Origin: Pseudoalteromonas galatheae
GTDB lineage: Bacteria > Pseudomonadota > Gammaproteobacteria > Enterobacterales > Alteromonadaceae
Direction of reading: 5' to 3'
DNA: 64,000 nt
Assembly (NCBI RefSeq): GCF_005886105.2
Contig: NZ_PNCO02000001.1
Location: 3,957,001 to 4,021,000, forward strand
Both the position numbers and the translations under genes were made by a program. The notes under the pieces were generated by a model. That model was given only the letters and a program-made list of their open reading frames with translations, was not told the DNA's origin and ran no database searches. Of this stretch, positions 55,365-64,000 are shown one piece after another. The stretch's first letter is position 1. The number at the start of each line of letters is the position of its first letter.

Positions 55365-56669
55365 ATGCTCAGTATGCTTGGACTGGCAGGAGGACTTGGC
55401 CTGCTTATTTGGCTAACTCTCCGTGGCGTAAACTTGTTTATCGCAGCTCCACTTTGCGCTTTATTGGTCGCATTAACGAGTGGCGTTGCGCTATTTCCCA
55501 CAGAAGCTGTAGAAAGCAGCTTTCTTACACTTTATATGGATGGCTTTGCTGGCTTTTTGAGTGCTTGGTTTTTCATGTTCTTGCTTGGCTCTTTGTTCGG
55601 TAAGTTCATGGAAGACAGTGGTGCTGCCGACAGCGTCGCACGCTATATTGTCGACAAGTTAGGTATGAAACATGCGGTATTAGCGGTGGTGATTGCCTGT
55701 GCGGTACTAACGTATGGCGGCGTCAGTGTTTTTATTGTTGCTTTCTCTGTCTATCCTATGGCGCTTAGCTTATTTAAAGATGCCAATTTACCAAGGCGCT
55801 TTATTCCCGCAACTCTGGCTTTCGGCTCAGTCACCTTTACCATGACTTCGGCAGGCTCTCCTGAAATCCAAAACTGGATCCCAATAAAATATTTAGGCAC
55901 GTCGCCTTATGCAGCTTGGGAAGTCAGTCTAGTGGTTGCCACGTTTATGGCTATTACTGGCTATTGGTGGTTGAAAAAGATGATAGCCAAAGCGGTGGCA
56001 AATGGTGAGCACTTTGAGGCGAAAGAAGACGACCCTGAAATCCATGAACGTAACTATCCTCATCCAATCACTGGCGTACTGCCTCTAATCGTGGTGTTGA
56101 TTTTATCTTTTACACTTCATGATGTGCTGCAGCAAAGTGCACTTATTGTAGCTCTACTTGGCGGTGTACTCAGTATTGTTGCGATTAATTTTAAGTATTT
56201 TCACAATATGGGGGCCGCGATTAACTTGGGTACAACAGGTGCGCTAGTTGCTATCGGTAATACCAGTGCGGTAGTGGGTTTTGGTGCGGTAGCAAAAAAC
56301 ACCGAGGCATTTCAATTAGCGGTCGAGTTGATGACACAAATGCCGGGTAATGAGCTACTTGGCGCCGCTGTGGCGGTAAGTGTGATAGCCGGTTTAACCG
56401 GCTCTGCATCCGGTGGGCAAGCTATTGCGTTACCTTTAGTGGCACCGCACTACATTGATGCGGGTGTCAATCCAGAACAATTACATCGTGTTGTCGCTAT
56501 TAGCTCAGGCGCTTTGGATACCTTACCGCACAACGGTTATGTGGTCACAACCATTCGCGCCATCTGTAAAGAAACACATCAACGAGCATACTGGTCCATG
56601 GCTGCGTTGACTGCGGTCGTGCCGCTGGTGGGCGTTGCCCTCGCATTAACCCTATTCATCTTATTTTAA
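55365..56669 (+). CDS. GntP-family permease, probable hydroxybutyrate transporter
   Basis: A 434-residue membrane protein with about 12 hydrophobic helices, typical of the GntP/ion-transporter superfamily. Phrases such as FAGFLSAWFFMFLLGSLFGKFMEDSGAA, FTMTSAGSPEIQNWIP and GSASGGQAIALPLVAPHY match members next to ketone-body genes. It begins the operon hydrolase-dehydrogenase-CoA-transferase, and so most likely imports 3-hydroxybutyrate or a similar short acid; substrate is inferred from context. AAGGAAG precedes the ATG. Confidence 0.85.
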   Translation: MLSMLGLAGGLGLLIWLTLRGVNLFIAAPLCALLVALTSGVALFPTEAVESSFLTLYMDGFAGFLSAWFFMFLLGSLFGKFMEDSGAADSVARYIVDKLGMKHAVLAVVIACAVLTYGGVSVFIVAFSVYPMALSLFKDANLPRRFIPATLAFGSVTFTMTSAGSPEIQNWIPIKYLGTSPYAAWEVSLVVATFMAITGYWWLKKMIAKAVANGEHFEAKEDDPEIHERNYPHPITGVLPLIVVLILSFTLHDVLQQSALIVALLGGVLSIVAINFKYFHNMGAAINLGTTGALVAIGNTSAVVGFGAVAKNTEAFQLAVELMTQMPGNELLGAAVAVSVIAGLTGSASGGQAIALPLVAPHYIDAGVNPEQLHRVVAISSGALDTLPHNGYVVTTIRAICKETHQRAYWSMAALTAVVPLVGVALALTLFILF

Positions 56670-56684
56670 CGGAGAGATACAGCA

Positions 56685-57863
56685 ATGAAGCGGATTTTCC
56701 TGTTACTTTTGTTCGTTGCCAGCCATATCGTCTATAGCAGTGAGACAAACAAATCTATGCTGGTTGAAAAGCGGGCATTTACACTCGCGCATTTTACTAC
56801 AGAGTCTGGAGTCAGCATTCCTGACGTTAAGGTCGGCTGGGAAAGCTATGGCAAATTAAATGCCGACAAAAGCAATGCAATTTTGATCACGCATTTCTTT
56901 TCAGGCACATCTCACGCTGCGGGTAAGTATCGAGAGTCTGACGTATTGGCAGGTTACTGGGATGCCATTATCGGCCCGGGCAAAGCGATAGATACTAACA
57001 AATACTTCGTGATAAGTTCAGATACTTTGGTCAACGCAAATTGGCATAATAAAGATGTGATCACAACGGGCCCTGCATCCATTAATCCAAAGACGGGCAA
57101 ACCTTATGGCTTGGATTTTCCCGTGGTGACCATCGGTGATTTTGTTGAAGTACAAAAGCAACTATTGGATAGCTTAGGTATCGACAAACTACATGCGGTG
57201 ATGGGCGCGTCTATGGGATCTTTCCAAGCGTTAGAATGGTCGGTGCGCTACCCCGAAAAAGTGTCACGTTTAATTCATGTGATTGGCGCGGCAAAGATGG
57301 ATGCTTGGACCGTTGCGGCGTTAGAGAAATGGGCTTTACCCATCCGCCTTGATCCAAATTGGCAGGGCGGGGACTACTACGACGGGGAAAGGCCACTTGC
57401 TGGACTCACGGCCACGATGCTTAATATCACTCAAGACGCGATGCACCCCGCTATTTATAACGCCAGTTTTCCAGACTTTATTGTGCTTGATCCCAAAGCA
57501 AAGCAAGATATTCGTCAGCTTCCTAAACTCAGCCAAACGCTAGCCACGCGCGCACGAGCAAGGGCCGAAACGCAAGACGCGAATTCTATCTTGTATTTAG
57601 TCCGCGCCTCGCAACTATACACCGCAGGCATGCAAGGTAATTTTGATAGTGCTATCGATAAAATCACAGCAAAGGTTTTATTGATGCCTGCAAGCAATGA
57701 CTTGTTATTAAGGCCTGAGCCCATTCGTAAGTTAGCAGAAACCCTTAAAGCCAAAAATAAAGACGTGCAAATTACAGAGATAGAAGGCGTTTGGGGGCAT
57801 TTAGACGGTATTTTTTCAATTCAATCACAGGCTGACACTATTGCTCAGTTCTTAGCAAAATAA
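56685..57863 (+). CDS. exported MetX-like alpha/beta hydrolase
   Basis: A 392-residue protein with an N-terminal signal peptide (KRIFLLLLFVASHIVYSS), hence periplasmic, followed by the fold of homoserine O-acetyltransferase: HFFSGTSHAAGK, the nucleophile elbow GASMGSFQALEW (about residues 168-179), Asp in PASNDLLLRP and His in WGHLDG. True MetX is cytoplasmic, so this copy is probably an esterase or thioesterase that frees a hydroxy acid from an ester. It sits between permease and dehydrogenase genes, 15 bp after the former. Confidence 0.85.
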   Translation: MKRIFLLLLFVASHIVYSSETNKSMLVEKRAFTLAHFTTESGVSIPDVKVGWESYGKLNADKSNAILITHFFSGTSHAAGKYRESDVLAGYWDAIIGPGKAIDTNKYFVISSDTLVNANWHNKDVITTGPASINPKTGKPYGLDFPVVTIGDFVEVQKQLLDSLGIDKLHAVMGASMGSFQALEWSVRYPEKVSRLIHVIGAAKMDAWTVAALEKWALPIRLDPNWQGGDYYDGERPLAGLTATMLNITQDAMHPAIYNASFPDFIVLDPKAKQDIRQLPKLSQTLATRARARAETQDANSILYLVRASQLYTAGMQGNFDSAIDKITAKVLLMPASNDLLLRPEPIRKLAETLKAKNKDVQITEIEGVWGHLDGIFSIQSQADTIAQFLAK

Positions 57864-57876
57864 TCAAGGAGTGACG

Positions 57877-58632
57877 ATGAAGACGGCGTTGATCACAGGG
57901 GCTGCAAGTGGCATTGGTCGCTATATCGCGATGGCCTTGAGCAAACAAGGTTACAGTTTATTGCTTGTAGATTTGAACTTAGCGCAAGCACAGACGGTGG
58001 CTGAGTCTATCGTCAGTGACGGAGGAAATGCACAAGCGTTTGCGCTCAATATCGCTAATAAGCAAGACATCGCTGACTTTGTCCGTCAGCACGATAACAT
58101 TGATGTGCTTATCAATAACGCAGGTGTGCAACATGTTGAAGCACTGGAGCATTATCCAGAAGATAAATGGCAATTGCTGCAAGACGTGATGCTAACAGGC
58201 CCAGCCATGTTGTGTAAGGCAGTATTGCCGCATATGCGCAGAGGAGGCTTTGGCCGTATCGTCAATATTGGTTCTATCCATGCTTTAGTCGCTTCTAAGT
58301 ATAAGTCTGCTTATGTCGCTGCAAAACATGGGTTGATGGGATTTGGTAAAGTATTGGCGCTGGAAACCGCAGACTGCGATATCACTGTGAACACCATTTG
58401 CCCCGCTTATGTAAAAACCCCATTGGTAGAACAGCAAATTACCGCGCAAGCGAAACAGCATGGGATCAGCGAAGATGAAGTGATAAACAATATCATGTTG
58501 GCACCAATGCCGAAAAAGGCGTTTATAGGGTTGGATGAGATTGCCCACGCTGTTAATTTTTTACTCGCAAATGAGTCACGCAACATTACTGGCCAAGCCA
58601 TTGTGCTTGACGGCGGCTGGACAGTGCAATAG
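57877..58632 (+). CDS. bdhA: 3-hydroxybutyrate dehydrogenase
   Basis: A 251-residue SDR that oxidises 3-hydroxybutyrate to acetoacetate with NAD. It shows [10 protein letters not shown] (cofactor), [42 protein letters not shown] (catalytic Ser-Tyr-Lys) and [13 protein letters not shown], all matching bacterial BdhA, including the long substrate loop with [10 protein letters not shown]. The ATG at 57877 is preferred over GTG 57871 because AAGGA is six bases upstream. It is followed by the CoA-transferase genes that activate its product. Confidence 0.93.
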   Translation: MKTALITGAASGIGRYIAMALSKQGYSLLLVDLNLAQAQTVAESIVSDGGNAQAFALNIANKQDIADFVRQHDNIDVLINNAGVQHVEALEHYPEDKWQLLQDVMLTGPAMLCKAVLPHMRRGGFGRIVNIGSIHALVASKYKSAYVAAKHGLMGFGKVLALETADCDITVNTICPAYVKTPLVEQQITAQAKQHGISEDEVINNIMLAPMPKKAFIGLDEIAHAVNFLLANESRNITGQAIVLDGGWTVQ

Positions 58633-58640
58633 GAGGAATG

Positions 58641-59345
58641 ATGGCTGGTTTTGATAAGGTAGTCGTAAGCTACGACGAAGCAATGGCAGGACTGTGTGAT
58701 GGCATGACCGTGATTGCAGGGGGCTTTGGTTTGTGCGGGATCCCTGAAGGTTTGATAAACCAAATACGCCACATGGGCACAAAGGACTTAACCGTGGTTT
58801 CTAATAACTGCGGAGTAGACGGGTTTGGTTTAGGGGTTTTGCTTGAGGACAAGCAGATCCGCAAAATGGTGGCTTCCTACGTGGGAGAAAACGCCTTGTT
58901 TGAGCAGCAGTTATTGAGCGGTGTATTGGAAGTTGAATTAACCCCGCAAGGGACACTTGCAGAAAAAATGCGCGCAGGTGGAGCCGGGATCCCCGCTTTT
59001 TATACCGTGACAGGCGTTGGTACACCCGTCGCTGAGGGTAAAGAGGTAAAAACGTTTGGTGACAGAGAATATATTTTAGAGCCGAGTATTACGGGAGACT
59101 TTGCTATTGTAAAAGCGTGGAAAGCAGACCGTTTTGGCAATTGTGTTTATCGCCACACCGCCATGAACTTTAATCCAATGGCTGCAACAGCTGGAAAAAT
59201 TACCGTTGTTGAAGTGGAAGAAATTGTAGAGCCCGGCGAAATCGAACCGAGCCAAATTCATACTCCTGGAATTTATATCGATAGAGTGATTTTAGGACAG
59301 TTCGAAAAACGCATCGAAAAACGTACCGTGAAGGAGCAGGCATAA
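58641..59345 (+). CDS. scoA: 3-oxoacid CoA-transferase subunit A
   Basis: A 234-residue subunit that, with the next gene product, moves CoA from succinyl-CoA to acetoacetate. The CoA-binding [13 protein letters not shown] (about 29-41) and [19 protein letters not shown] are standard, and the tail [14 protein letters not shown] is typical of ScoA. AGGAGG lies four bases before the ATG at 58641; an ATG at 58638 is less well placed. It overlaps scoB by one base. Confidence 0.93.
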   Translation: MAGFDKVVVSYDEAMAGLCDGMTVIAGGFGLCGIPEGLINQIRHMGTKDLTVVSNNCGVDGFGLGVLLEDKQIRKMVASYVGENALFEQQLLSGVLEVELTPQGTLAEKMRAGGAGIPAFYTVTGVGTPVAEGKEVKTFGDREYILEPSITGDFAIVKAWKADRFGNCVYRHTAMNFNPMAATAGKITVVEVEEIVEPGEIEPSQIHTPGIYIDRVILGQFEKRIEKRTVKEQA

Positions 59346-60004
59346 TGGCATTAACCAGAGAGCAAATGGCCATGCGAGTGGCACAGGAATTAAGAGATGG
59401 GTTTTATGTCAATCTTGGTATTGGGATCCCCACGCTGGTGGCCAATTATGTACCACAGGGCATGGATGTTATACTGCAATCGGAAAACGGCTTATTAGGA
59501 ATGGGGGCTTATCCAACCGAGCAGGAAGTGGATGCGGATATGATCAATGCGGGTAAGGAAACCGTTACGGCCCGCACGGGAGCTGCCATTTTTAGTTCTG
59601 CAGAAAGCTTTGCAATGATCCGTGGCGGTCATGTGGACCTGACAGTGCTTGGCGCTTTTGAAGTGGATCAACAAGGTAATCTCGCCAGCTGGATGATCCC
59701 AGGTAAGCTTATCAAGGGCATGGGTGGCGCGATGGACCTGGTCGCTGGGGCTAAAAATATAATTTGCACTATGACGCATGCGAATAAACAAGGTGAGTCC
59801 AAGCTGCTACAGCACTGTAGTTTACCGCTCACCGGCGTAAACTGTATCAATAAGATAGTAACCGATCTTGCGCTGCTTGAAGTCAAAGGTGGCGCGTTTC
59901 ATTTACTTGAGCGAGCTCCAGGTGTTAGCGTCGCGGAAATTCAAGCAAAAACAGCTGGTATATTGATCTGCCCAGATGACGTACCGGAGATGGCGTTTAG
60001 CTAG
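59345..60004 (+). CDS. scoB: 3-oxoacid CoA-transferase subunit B
   Basis: A 219-residue catalytic subunit. The active-site Glu lies in SENGLLGMG (about residues 47-55), and GIGIPTLVANYVP, SFAMIRGGHVDLTVLGAFEVD and MDLVAGAKNIICTM are diagnostic. It yields acetoacetyl-CoA, which a thiolase encoded elsewhere would split to acetyl-CoA. Last gene of the ketone-body operon; the 279 bp that follow have only a hairpin CGCAGCT/AGCTGCG (60038-60063) without T-run, a weak terminator candidate. Confidence 0.94.
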   Translation: MALTREQMAMRVAQELRDGFYVNLGIGIPTLVANYVPQGMDVILQSENGLLGMGAYPTEQEVDADMINAGKETVTARTGAAIFSSAESFAMIRGGHVDLTVLGAFEVDQQGNLASWMIPGKLIKGMGGAMDLVAGAKNIICTMTHANKQGESKLLQHCSLPLTGVNCINKIVTDLALLEVKGGAFHLLERAPGVSVAEIQAKTAGILICPDDVPEMAFS

Positions 60005-60283
60005 GGTTGAACTAAAGCTAAGCTTCCATGCTATGCACGCAGCTGGCTTTAACGCGAGCTGCGCTACATTTGTTATTCTGCGCCGCTTCCACAAAGTGGC
60101 TTGTAATCAACATACCTTCTCAGTTATCTAAAAGTCCTATTTTTCCCTTAATTATCCTTCCCCTGCTATAGCTTCTCATCGTAGTCATAAAATTGTAAAA
60201 AATAGTAAACACTTACCTATAAAGCCTCCCATATAAACCTGAAATTGGTACAATTGTTTATTACAATTTGCAAAGGACATTCA

Positions 60284-62239
60284 ATGCAAGCTTCTTTTAG
60301 CGCACCAAAGGTGGGGCGGTGGTACCTTTTTATTACTGAGAGTTGGAAGATACTTTTATTATGGCTGAGTGGGGTATTTCTACTTATGTCATTTAGGCTA
60401 TTTTATCTATTTCATTTCAGCGAGAACATTTCGTTAAATATCACGGCTAAGCAAATATTTGATGCCTTAGCCACTGGTTTTAAATTTGACTCCTCCGCTG
60501 CTGGAGTTTGTCTCGCTATTCCTTTTTTGCTGAATTGTTTCCTACAACCTTTGCGATTAGATAATTGGGTTAGACGAGTACGCAATATGATAGGGCTAAT
60601 TTATCTGAGTGTTTTTGTATTATTAGGAATCTGCGGGATAACTTATATCAGCGAGTATGGAACTCAATACAATTATTTTATGCTGGAAGGGTTATATGAT
60701 GATCAGCAGGCTATACTGAGCACGGCCATTCAGCAGTATAAGCCCTGGGGGAGTTTGTTGAGCATAGGTATACTGCTATCTTGCGTAGTCGTATGGACTC
60801 GTTTTGTGGATAAGAGAAGTTATCGCTTACTGATAAACATTTGTCCGAAGAGCAGAATCAAGCAAGCAATTATTTCGATATTGGTGTTCGTTATGTTTGT
60901 TTGCGCCGCTAGAGGCTCATTTGACTCTCGTCCTGCATCAAGAAAGTGGTCGGCCGTCACTACAGATCCATTTGTAAACAACTTAGTTATTAACCCGTTC
61001 CGTAGTTTCTTTTACGCGATACAAGACTATGGTGAATTAAATCAGCTCACCACGTTAAGTACTAATCCTTATTTGGCCGATAAGCATGAGATCGATGATG
61101 CGCTGCTAAATAATGAAACCCGTAGTATGGGGCCCTTAATTCAAAAACCTTCGCGCATTTTTTACATTGTAATGGAAAGCTTTGATTCTTGGCCTCTGCA
61201 GGATAAATATAGGGATTTAGCGCTAACAGAAAATTTTCATCGACTAAAAGCAAAGGGGATTTATGTTGAACAAGCGTTGCCTGCTGCTTCTAGTACAATG
61301 AACTCATTGTCCAGTCTAGTTACAGGGATTCCATTTAGTGGTATTAACATGAGCCGTCTCACGAGTAAGGCTCAAACATACTCGCTAATCCATTTGATGG
61401 AGGATCAAGGTTATACATCACAATTTTTTTATGGTGGCTTATTGTCTTGGCAAACGGTAGGTGAGTTTATGAGTAGACATGGCGTCGATCACGTCTATTC
61501 TGCTGCAAATGCTGGAGGCAAGGGGAGCGCTGGTGTATGGGGGGTTGATGATGGGCAATTATTTGATCTCGTTAGCCAGTCAGTGCCAGAAAATAGCTTT
61601 AATTTGATTATGACGACTAGCTACCATGGCCCATTTAATTTAGATTTGTCAGCTAGCGATTACCCTTGGAAAAACGGTGACTACCCAGTTCAGTTTCAGC
61701 GGATGGGTGATGAAGTGTTATCAGCTAACACTCTTGGACACTTATGGTATTCAGATCAAATGATGGGACAGTTTGTGGATAATATGCAACGCAAATACCC
61801 TGACGCGCTATTTATCATTACTGGAGATCACTACAGCCGCCGCTATTTTCATGCTAAGCCTAACTTGTACGAACTCACCCATGTCCCAATCCTTATACTG
61901 GGGCAAGGGGTTTCACCTAAATTGAGTAACCGAACAATTGCTTCACATATGGATATCACAGCAACGATTATGGACTTGATAGCAAGGTCCAACACATCGT
62001 TTTCTAGTTTTGGCTATTCACTTGTTGGTTCTGAAGCTCCAGAAAATGTTTTTGGTTATAAAACAATTCGAGATACGGAGCGAGTTTGGAAACAAGGTGA
62101 TGGTGAGCAGTTTTATAGCTATCAGGTTAACCCCAAACAGGGTGATAAAGGTGTTGAGCAGCCAGCACCAACCCTTGAATATCAAACTTATATGGCTGCT
62201 GCATGGCAATTACTAATGGGGAGTCCTACACCTCATTAA
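60284..62239 (+). CDS. LTA synthase-family sulfatase-fold membrane protein
   Basis: A 651-residue protein with five N-terminal membrane helices and a periplasmic alkaline-phosphatase-like domain. Landmarks: metal Glu in IVMESFDSW (near 297-305), catalytic Thr in AASSTMNSLSSLVTG, and late metal site ITGDHYSRR. In Gram-negatives such LtaS-like proteins transfer phosphoglycerol or phosphoethanolamine to envelope glycans (OpgB-like or EptA-like roles); the acceptor is unknown. The ATG at 60284 follows AAAGGA. Single gene; a stable hairpin follows the stop. Confidence 0.88.
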   Translation: MQASFSAPKVGRWYLFITESWKILLLWLSGVFLLMSFRLFYLFHFSENISLNITAKQIFDALATGFKFDSSAAGVCLAIPFLLNCFLQPLRLDNWVRRVRNMIGLIYLSVFVLLGICGITYISEYGTQYNYFMLEGLYDDQQAILSTAIQQYKPWGSLLSIGILLSCVVVWTRFVDKRSYRLLINICPKSRIKQAIISILVFVMFVCAARGSFDSRPASRKWSAVTTDPFVNNLVINPFRSFFYAIQDYGELNQLTTLSTNPYLADKHEIDDALLNNETRSMGPLIQKPSRIFYIVMESFDSWPLQDKYRDLALTENFHRLKAKGIYVEQALPAASSTMNSLSSLVTGIPFSGINMSRLTSKAQTYSLIHLMEDQGYTSQFFYGGLLSWQTVGEFMSRHGVDHVYSAANAGGKGSAGVWGVDDGQLFDLVSQSVPENSFNLIMTTSYHGPFNLDLSASDYPWKNGDYPVQFQRMGDEVLSANTLGHLWYSDQMMGQFVDNMQRKYPDALFIITGDHYSRRYFHAKPNLYELTHVPILILGQGVSPKLSNRTIASHMDITATIMDLIARSNTSFSSFGYSLVGSEAPENVFGYKTIRDTERVWKQGDGEQFYSYQVNPKQGDKGVEQPAPTLEYQTYMAAAWQLLMGSPTPH

Positions 62240-62276
62240 ACTGCGACGTGGGCCAATATAGACTGTTAAACCCGAG

Positions 62277-62306
62277 GGCCATACTAATCTTTTGATTAGC
62301 ATGGCC
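62277..62306. terminator. stable hairpin after the LTA synthase-like gene
   Basis: GGCCAT-A-CTAATC pairs with GATTAG-C-ATGGCC around a TTTT loop, 12 paired bases with an A/C mismatch. It lacks a T-run, so it may protect a 3' end rather than terminate. Confidence 0.4.
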
Positions 62307-62407
62307 TGTAATCGTATTCTTATAAGTGCAAATCACTATAGCAGTGAGGTATGCTTTTTGGATGATACTATTTAGTCTTATTTATTAACTGTTAATGACT
62401 AAGATAC

Positions 62408-63055
62408 TCACGCGCTACGTGCATTCATCTCAGCAATAAACTTGTTCGAATCTTCAATAGAGCGGTTCATATCAGCGATTAGGGCGCTAATATCACGCTT
62501 TAACCCCGTAAACTCACCTTTAATAGCGCTTACCGCTTGTGCATTTAGGTTATGTTTAAGATACAGCACATTATCTTGTAGCGAGTCGAGCACGGGCTGC
62601 ATTTTGGCTTCACTGCTGCGCATTGAGCGAAGTAAGCGTTCAAATTGGCGCTGTGTTTGGCTTAATTGCTTAGCACTCTCGCGTTTTAGGTTTGCACTTG
62701 AATATTGCTCAAGTTCATCTTGCCACTCGTCAAATAGCGCATTGGCTACGTCTTCCACTTTGTCTATATTGCTACTTACTTCAGCTGCAGCGGCAAGGGA
62801 TGACTGGTAGTCATCGTTAAGCAGGTTATAGGCTTCTTGTAATTCACCACCATCAAAGTTAATTAACGTGGTGAGTCTTTCCAACGCCGATTGAAACTCT
62901 TTTTGTGATTCCTCTTGGGACTCCTTTGTTTCTTCGACACGATCAACCAATATCTCGCGTTTATGCACACCAAACTTTTCCATAGTGGCGTAATAGGCAC
63001 TCTGGCAGCCAGTAACGAGTAAAAGTAACACTGCGCTTAAGGTGAGTTTCTTCAT
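62408..63055 (-). CDS. DUF2959 lipoprotein
   Basis: A 215-residue lipoprotein (lipobox LVTGC near residue 17) followed by an all-helical, Glu/Gln-rich coiled-coil region, with YYATMEKFGVHKREILVDRVEETKESQEESQ typical of DUF2959. Coiled coils occur near 35-70 and 120-160. Function unknown; location is the outer or inner membrane facing the periplasm. The ATG at 63055 is preferred over a GTG two codons upstream. Confidence 0.85.
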   Translation of the reverse strand: MKKLTLSAVLLLLVTGCQSAYYATMEKFGVHKREILVDRVEETKESQEESQKEFQSALERLTTLINFDGGELQEAYNLLNDDYQSSLAAAAEVSSNIDKVEDVANALFDEWQDELEQYSSANLKRESAKQLSQTQRQFERLLRSMRSSEAKMQPVLDSLQDNVLYLKHNLNAQAVSAIKGEFTGLKRDISALIADMNRSIEDSNKFIAEMNARSA

Positions 63056-63191
63056 TTGCACTCCCGGGCTCTAGAAGGTCAATAATTAGTAAGTGGCCAC
63101 GTGACCGTCGTTATATATTACTATTTAGCGTTATAAATTATGGCGGGGATTGTTATGATATGTAAAGTGATCCATGAATATTAACTTGATT

Positions 63192-64000
63192 ATGATGCAA
63201 AGAATAACCGAAATGAAGGTCGTAGCACTGCGATTCTTACATTCTCAGCCTAGCTGGTGGCGCCGCTATAGTAAGCGTTGTATTGAGGACCAGATCACGG
63301 TCAACGCGGGCTATTTAGCGTATGTCACACTACTTTCGTTAGTCCCCTTAGTTGCGGTGGGTGTGGCAATTTTTTCGGCGTTTCCTGGATTTGAAGATAC
63401 GCGTTTTGCTATTGAAAACTTTGTGTTTAATAACTTTGTGCCAACATCTACGGACACCATTAAAGAGCACATTAGTGCGTTTACTGGCAATGCGAATAAG
63501 ATGACAGCTGTGGGGGTGAGCTTTTTGGCCGTTGTGGCTTTGTTACTTATTCGCAATGTTGACACCACACTCAACCGAATTTGGCGAGTGAAGCAAAAGC
63601 GCCCATTGATGATTTCGTTTGCGATTTACTGGATGGTGCTCACGCTTGGTCCTGTGCTATTAGGCGCGAGTATTGGTATGACATCTTATATCGTTTCTTT
63701 AGTGACATTTGCCGATCAAGGGATCCCGGGATTTAGTGGTGCACTGATTAAGATGTTGCCTTATTTAATTTCTATGGTTGGCTTCATTATGCTCTATACT
63801 TTAGTACCAAATACCAGTGTGTCATTTCGAGCCGCGGTTCCGGGTGCTTTGTTTGCAGCTTTGTTATTTGAGCTAACGAAAAAAGGCTTTGCATTATACA
63901 TCAGCCATTTTCCCTCATACGAAGTTATCTATGGCGCGCTCGCGACAGTTCCTATTCTTTTTGTTTGGGTATATTTATCTTGGATAGTGGTGTTGTTAGG
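63192..64000 (+). CDS. yihY: YihY/BrkB-family inner-membrane protein, cut by the window end
   Basis: The open frame runs to the last base, so only the first about 269 residues are present. VNAGYLAYVTLLSLVPLVAV, IRNVDTTLNRIWRVK, FAIYWMVLTLGPVLLGASI, AALLFELTKKGFALYISHFPSYEVIYGAL and VPILFVWVYLSW closely follow E. coli YihY, once wrongly called RNase BN. About six membrane helices expected. Function is not established. The start is ATG 63192 or 63195 (ATGATG). Confidence 0.92.
   Translation, partial: MMQRITEMKVVALRFLHSQPSWWRRYSKRCIEDQITVNAGYLAYVTLLSLVPLVAVGVAIFSAFPGFEDTRFAIENFVFNNFVPTSTDTIKEHISAFTGNANKMTAVGVSFLAVVALLLIRNVDTTLNRIWRVKQKRPLMISFAIYWMVLTLGPVLLGASIGMTSYIVSLVTFADQGIPGFSGALIKMLPYLISMVGFIMLYTLVPNTSVSFRAAVPGALFAALLFELTKKGFALYISHFPSYEVIYGALATVPILFVWVYLSWIVVLL

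Overview
The window reads as a chromosomal segment of a marine gammaproteobacterium, most likely Pseudoalteromonas or a close Alteromonadales relative. The inference rests on gene order (yheU-yheT / yheS / yheV-slyX / fkpA; rsd-hemE; murB-birA-coaX-tRNAs-tuf; S10 operon), on a cis/trans fatty acid isomerase, a TAXI-type TRAP system, a TonB-dependent receptor and a CrbS-type sensor kinase, and on moderate-to-low GC visible by eye. No phage, plasmid, CRISPR or complete transposon was seen. All calls come from reading sequence and translations; no database was searched.

Layout. 1-12.3 kb: housekeeping and stress genes (EVE protein, tesB, a CsgG/DUF4810/DUF799 lipoprotein trio, a two-domain VOC protein, a periplasmic binding protein, an SDR, cti with a small acidic partner, peroxiredoxin, dUTPase, yrfG, nudE, cysQ). 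12.4-13.1 kb: two identical initiator tRNAs embedded in tRNA-derived repeats. 13.3 kb: a small Cys-rich peptide with a double-glycine leader (orphan RiPP-like precursor). 13.7-24 kb: chemoreceptor, dipeptidase, the yhe/slyX/fkpA group, rsd. 24.15-24.3 kb: a promoter and terminator on the minus strand frame a likely unannotated ~110-nt small RNA. 24.5-32.2 kb: hemE, M1 aminopeptidase, murB-birA-coaX, four tRNAs and tuf. 32.5-38.1 kb: TAXI TRAP transporter and plsB. 38.4-43.6 kb: complete S10 operon, with a leader resembling the L4-controlled attenuator.

43.4-46.3 kb is the structurally most unusual part. The end of rpsQ plus its terminator is repeated in tandem. Two units carry a 160-bp MITE-like element and the third is an exact empty site with a single TA. 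A lone glycosyltransferase follows, then a decayed near-full-length rpsQ copy carrying a third, inverted element, again bounded by TA. The spc operon, which normally follows rpsQ, is absent, and secE is not behind tuf, so both ribosomal superclusters are broken here.

46.5-60 kb: a second chemoreceptor, an SSS-family hybrid histidine kinase converging on a LuxR-type response regulator (CrbS/CrbR-like), a TonB receptor, and a divergent operon for 3-hydroxybutyrate/ketone-body use (GntP-type permease, exported MetX-like hydrolase, 3-hydroxybutyrate dehydrogenase, CoA-transferase A and B). The divergent promoter region carries a palindrome and an 11-bp direct repeat, candidate operators. 60-64 kb: LTA-synthase-like sulfatase-fold membrane protein, DUF2959 lipoprotein, and a yihY gene cut by the window end.
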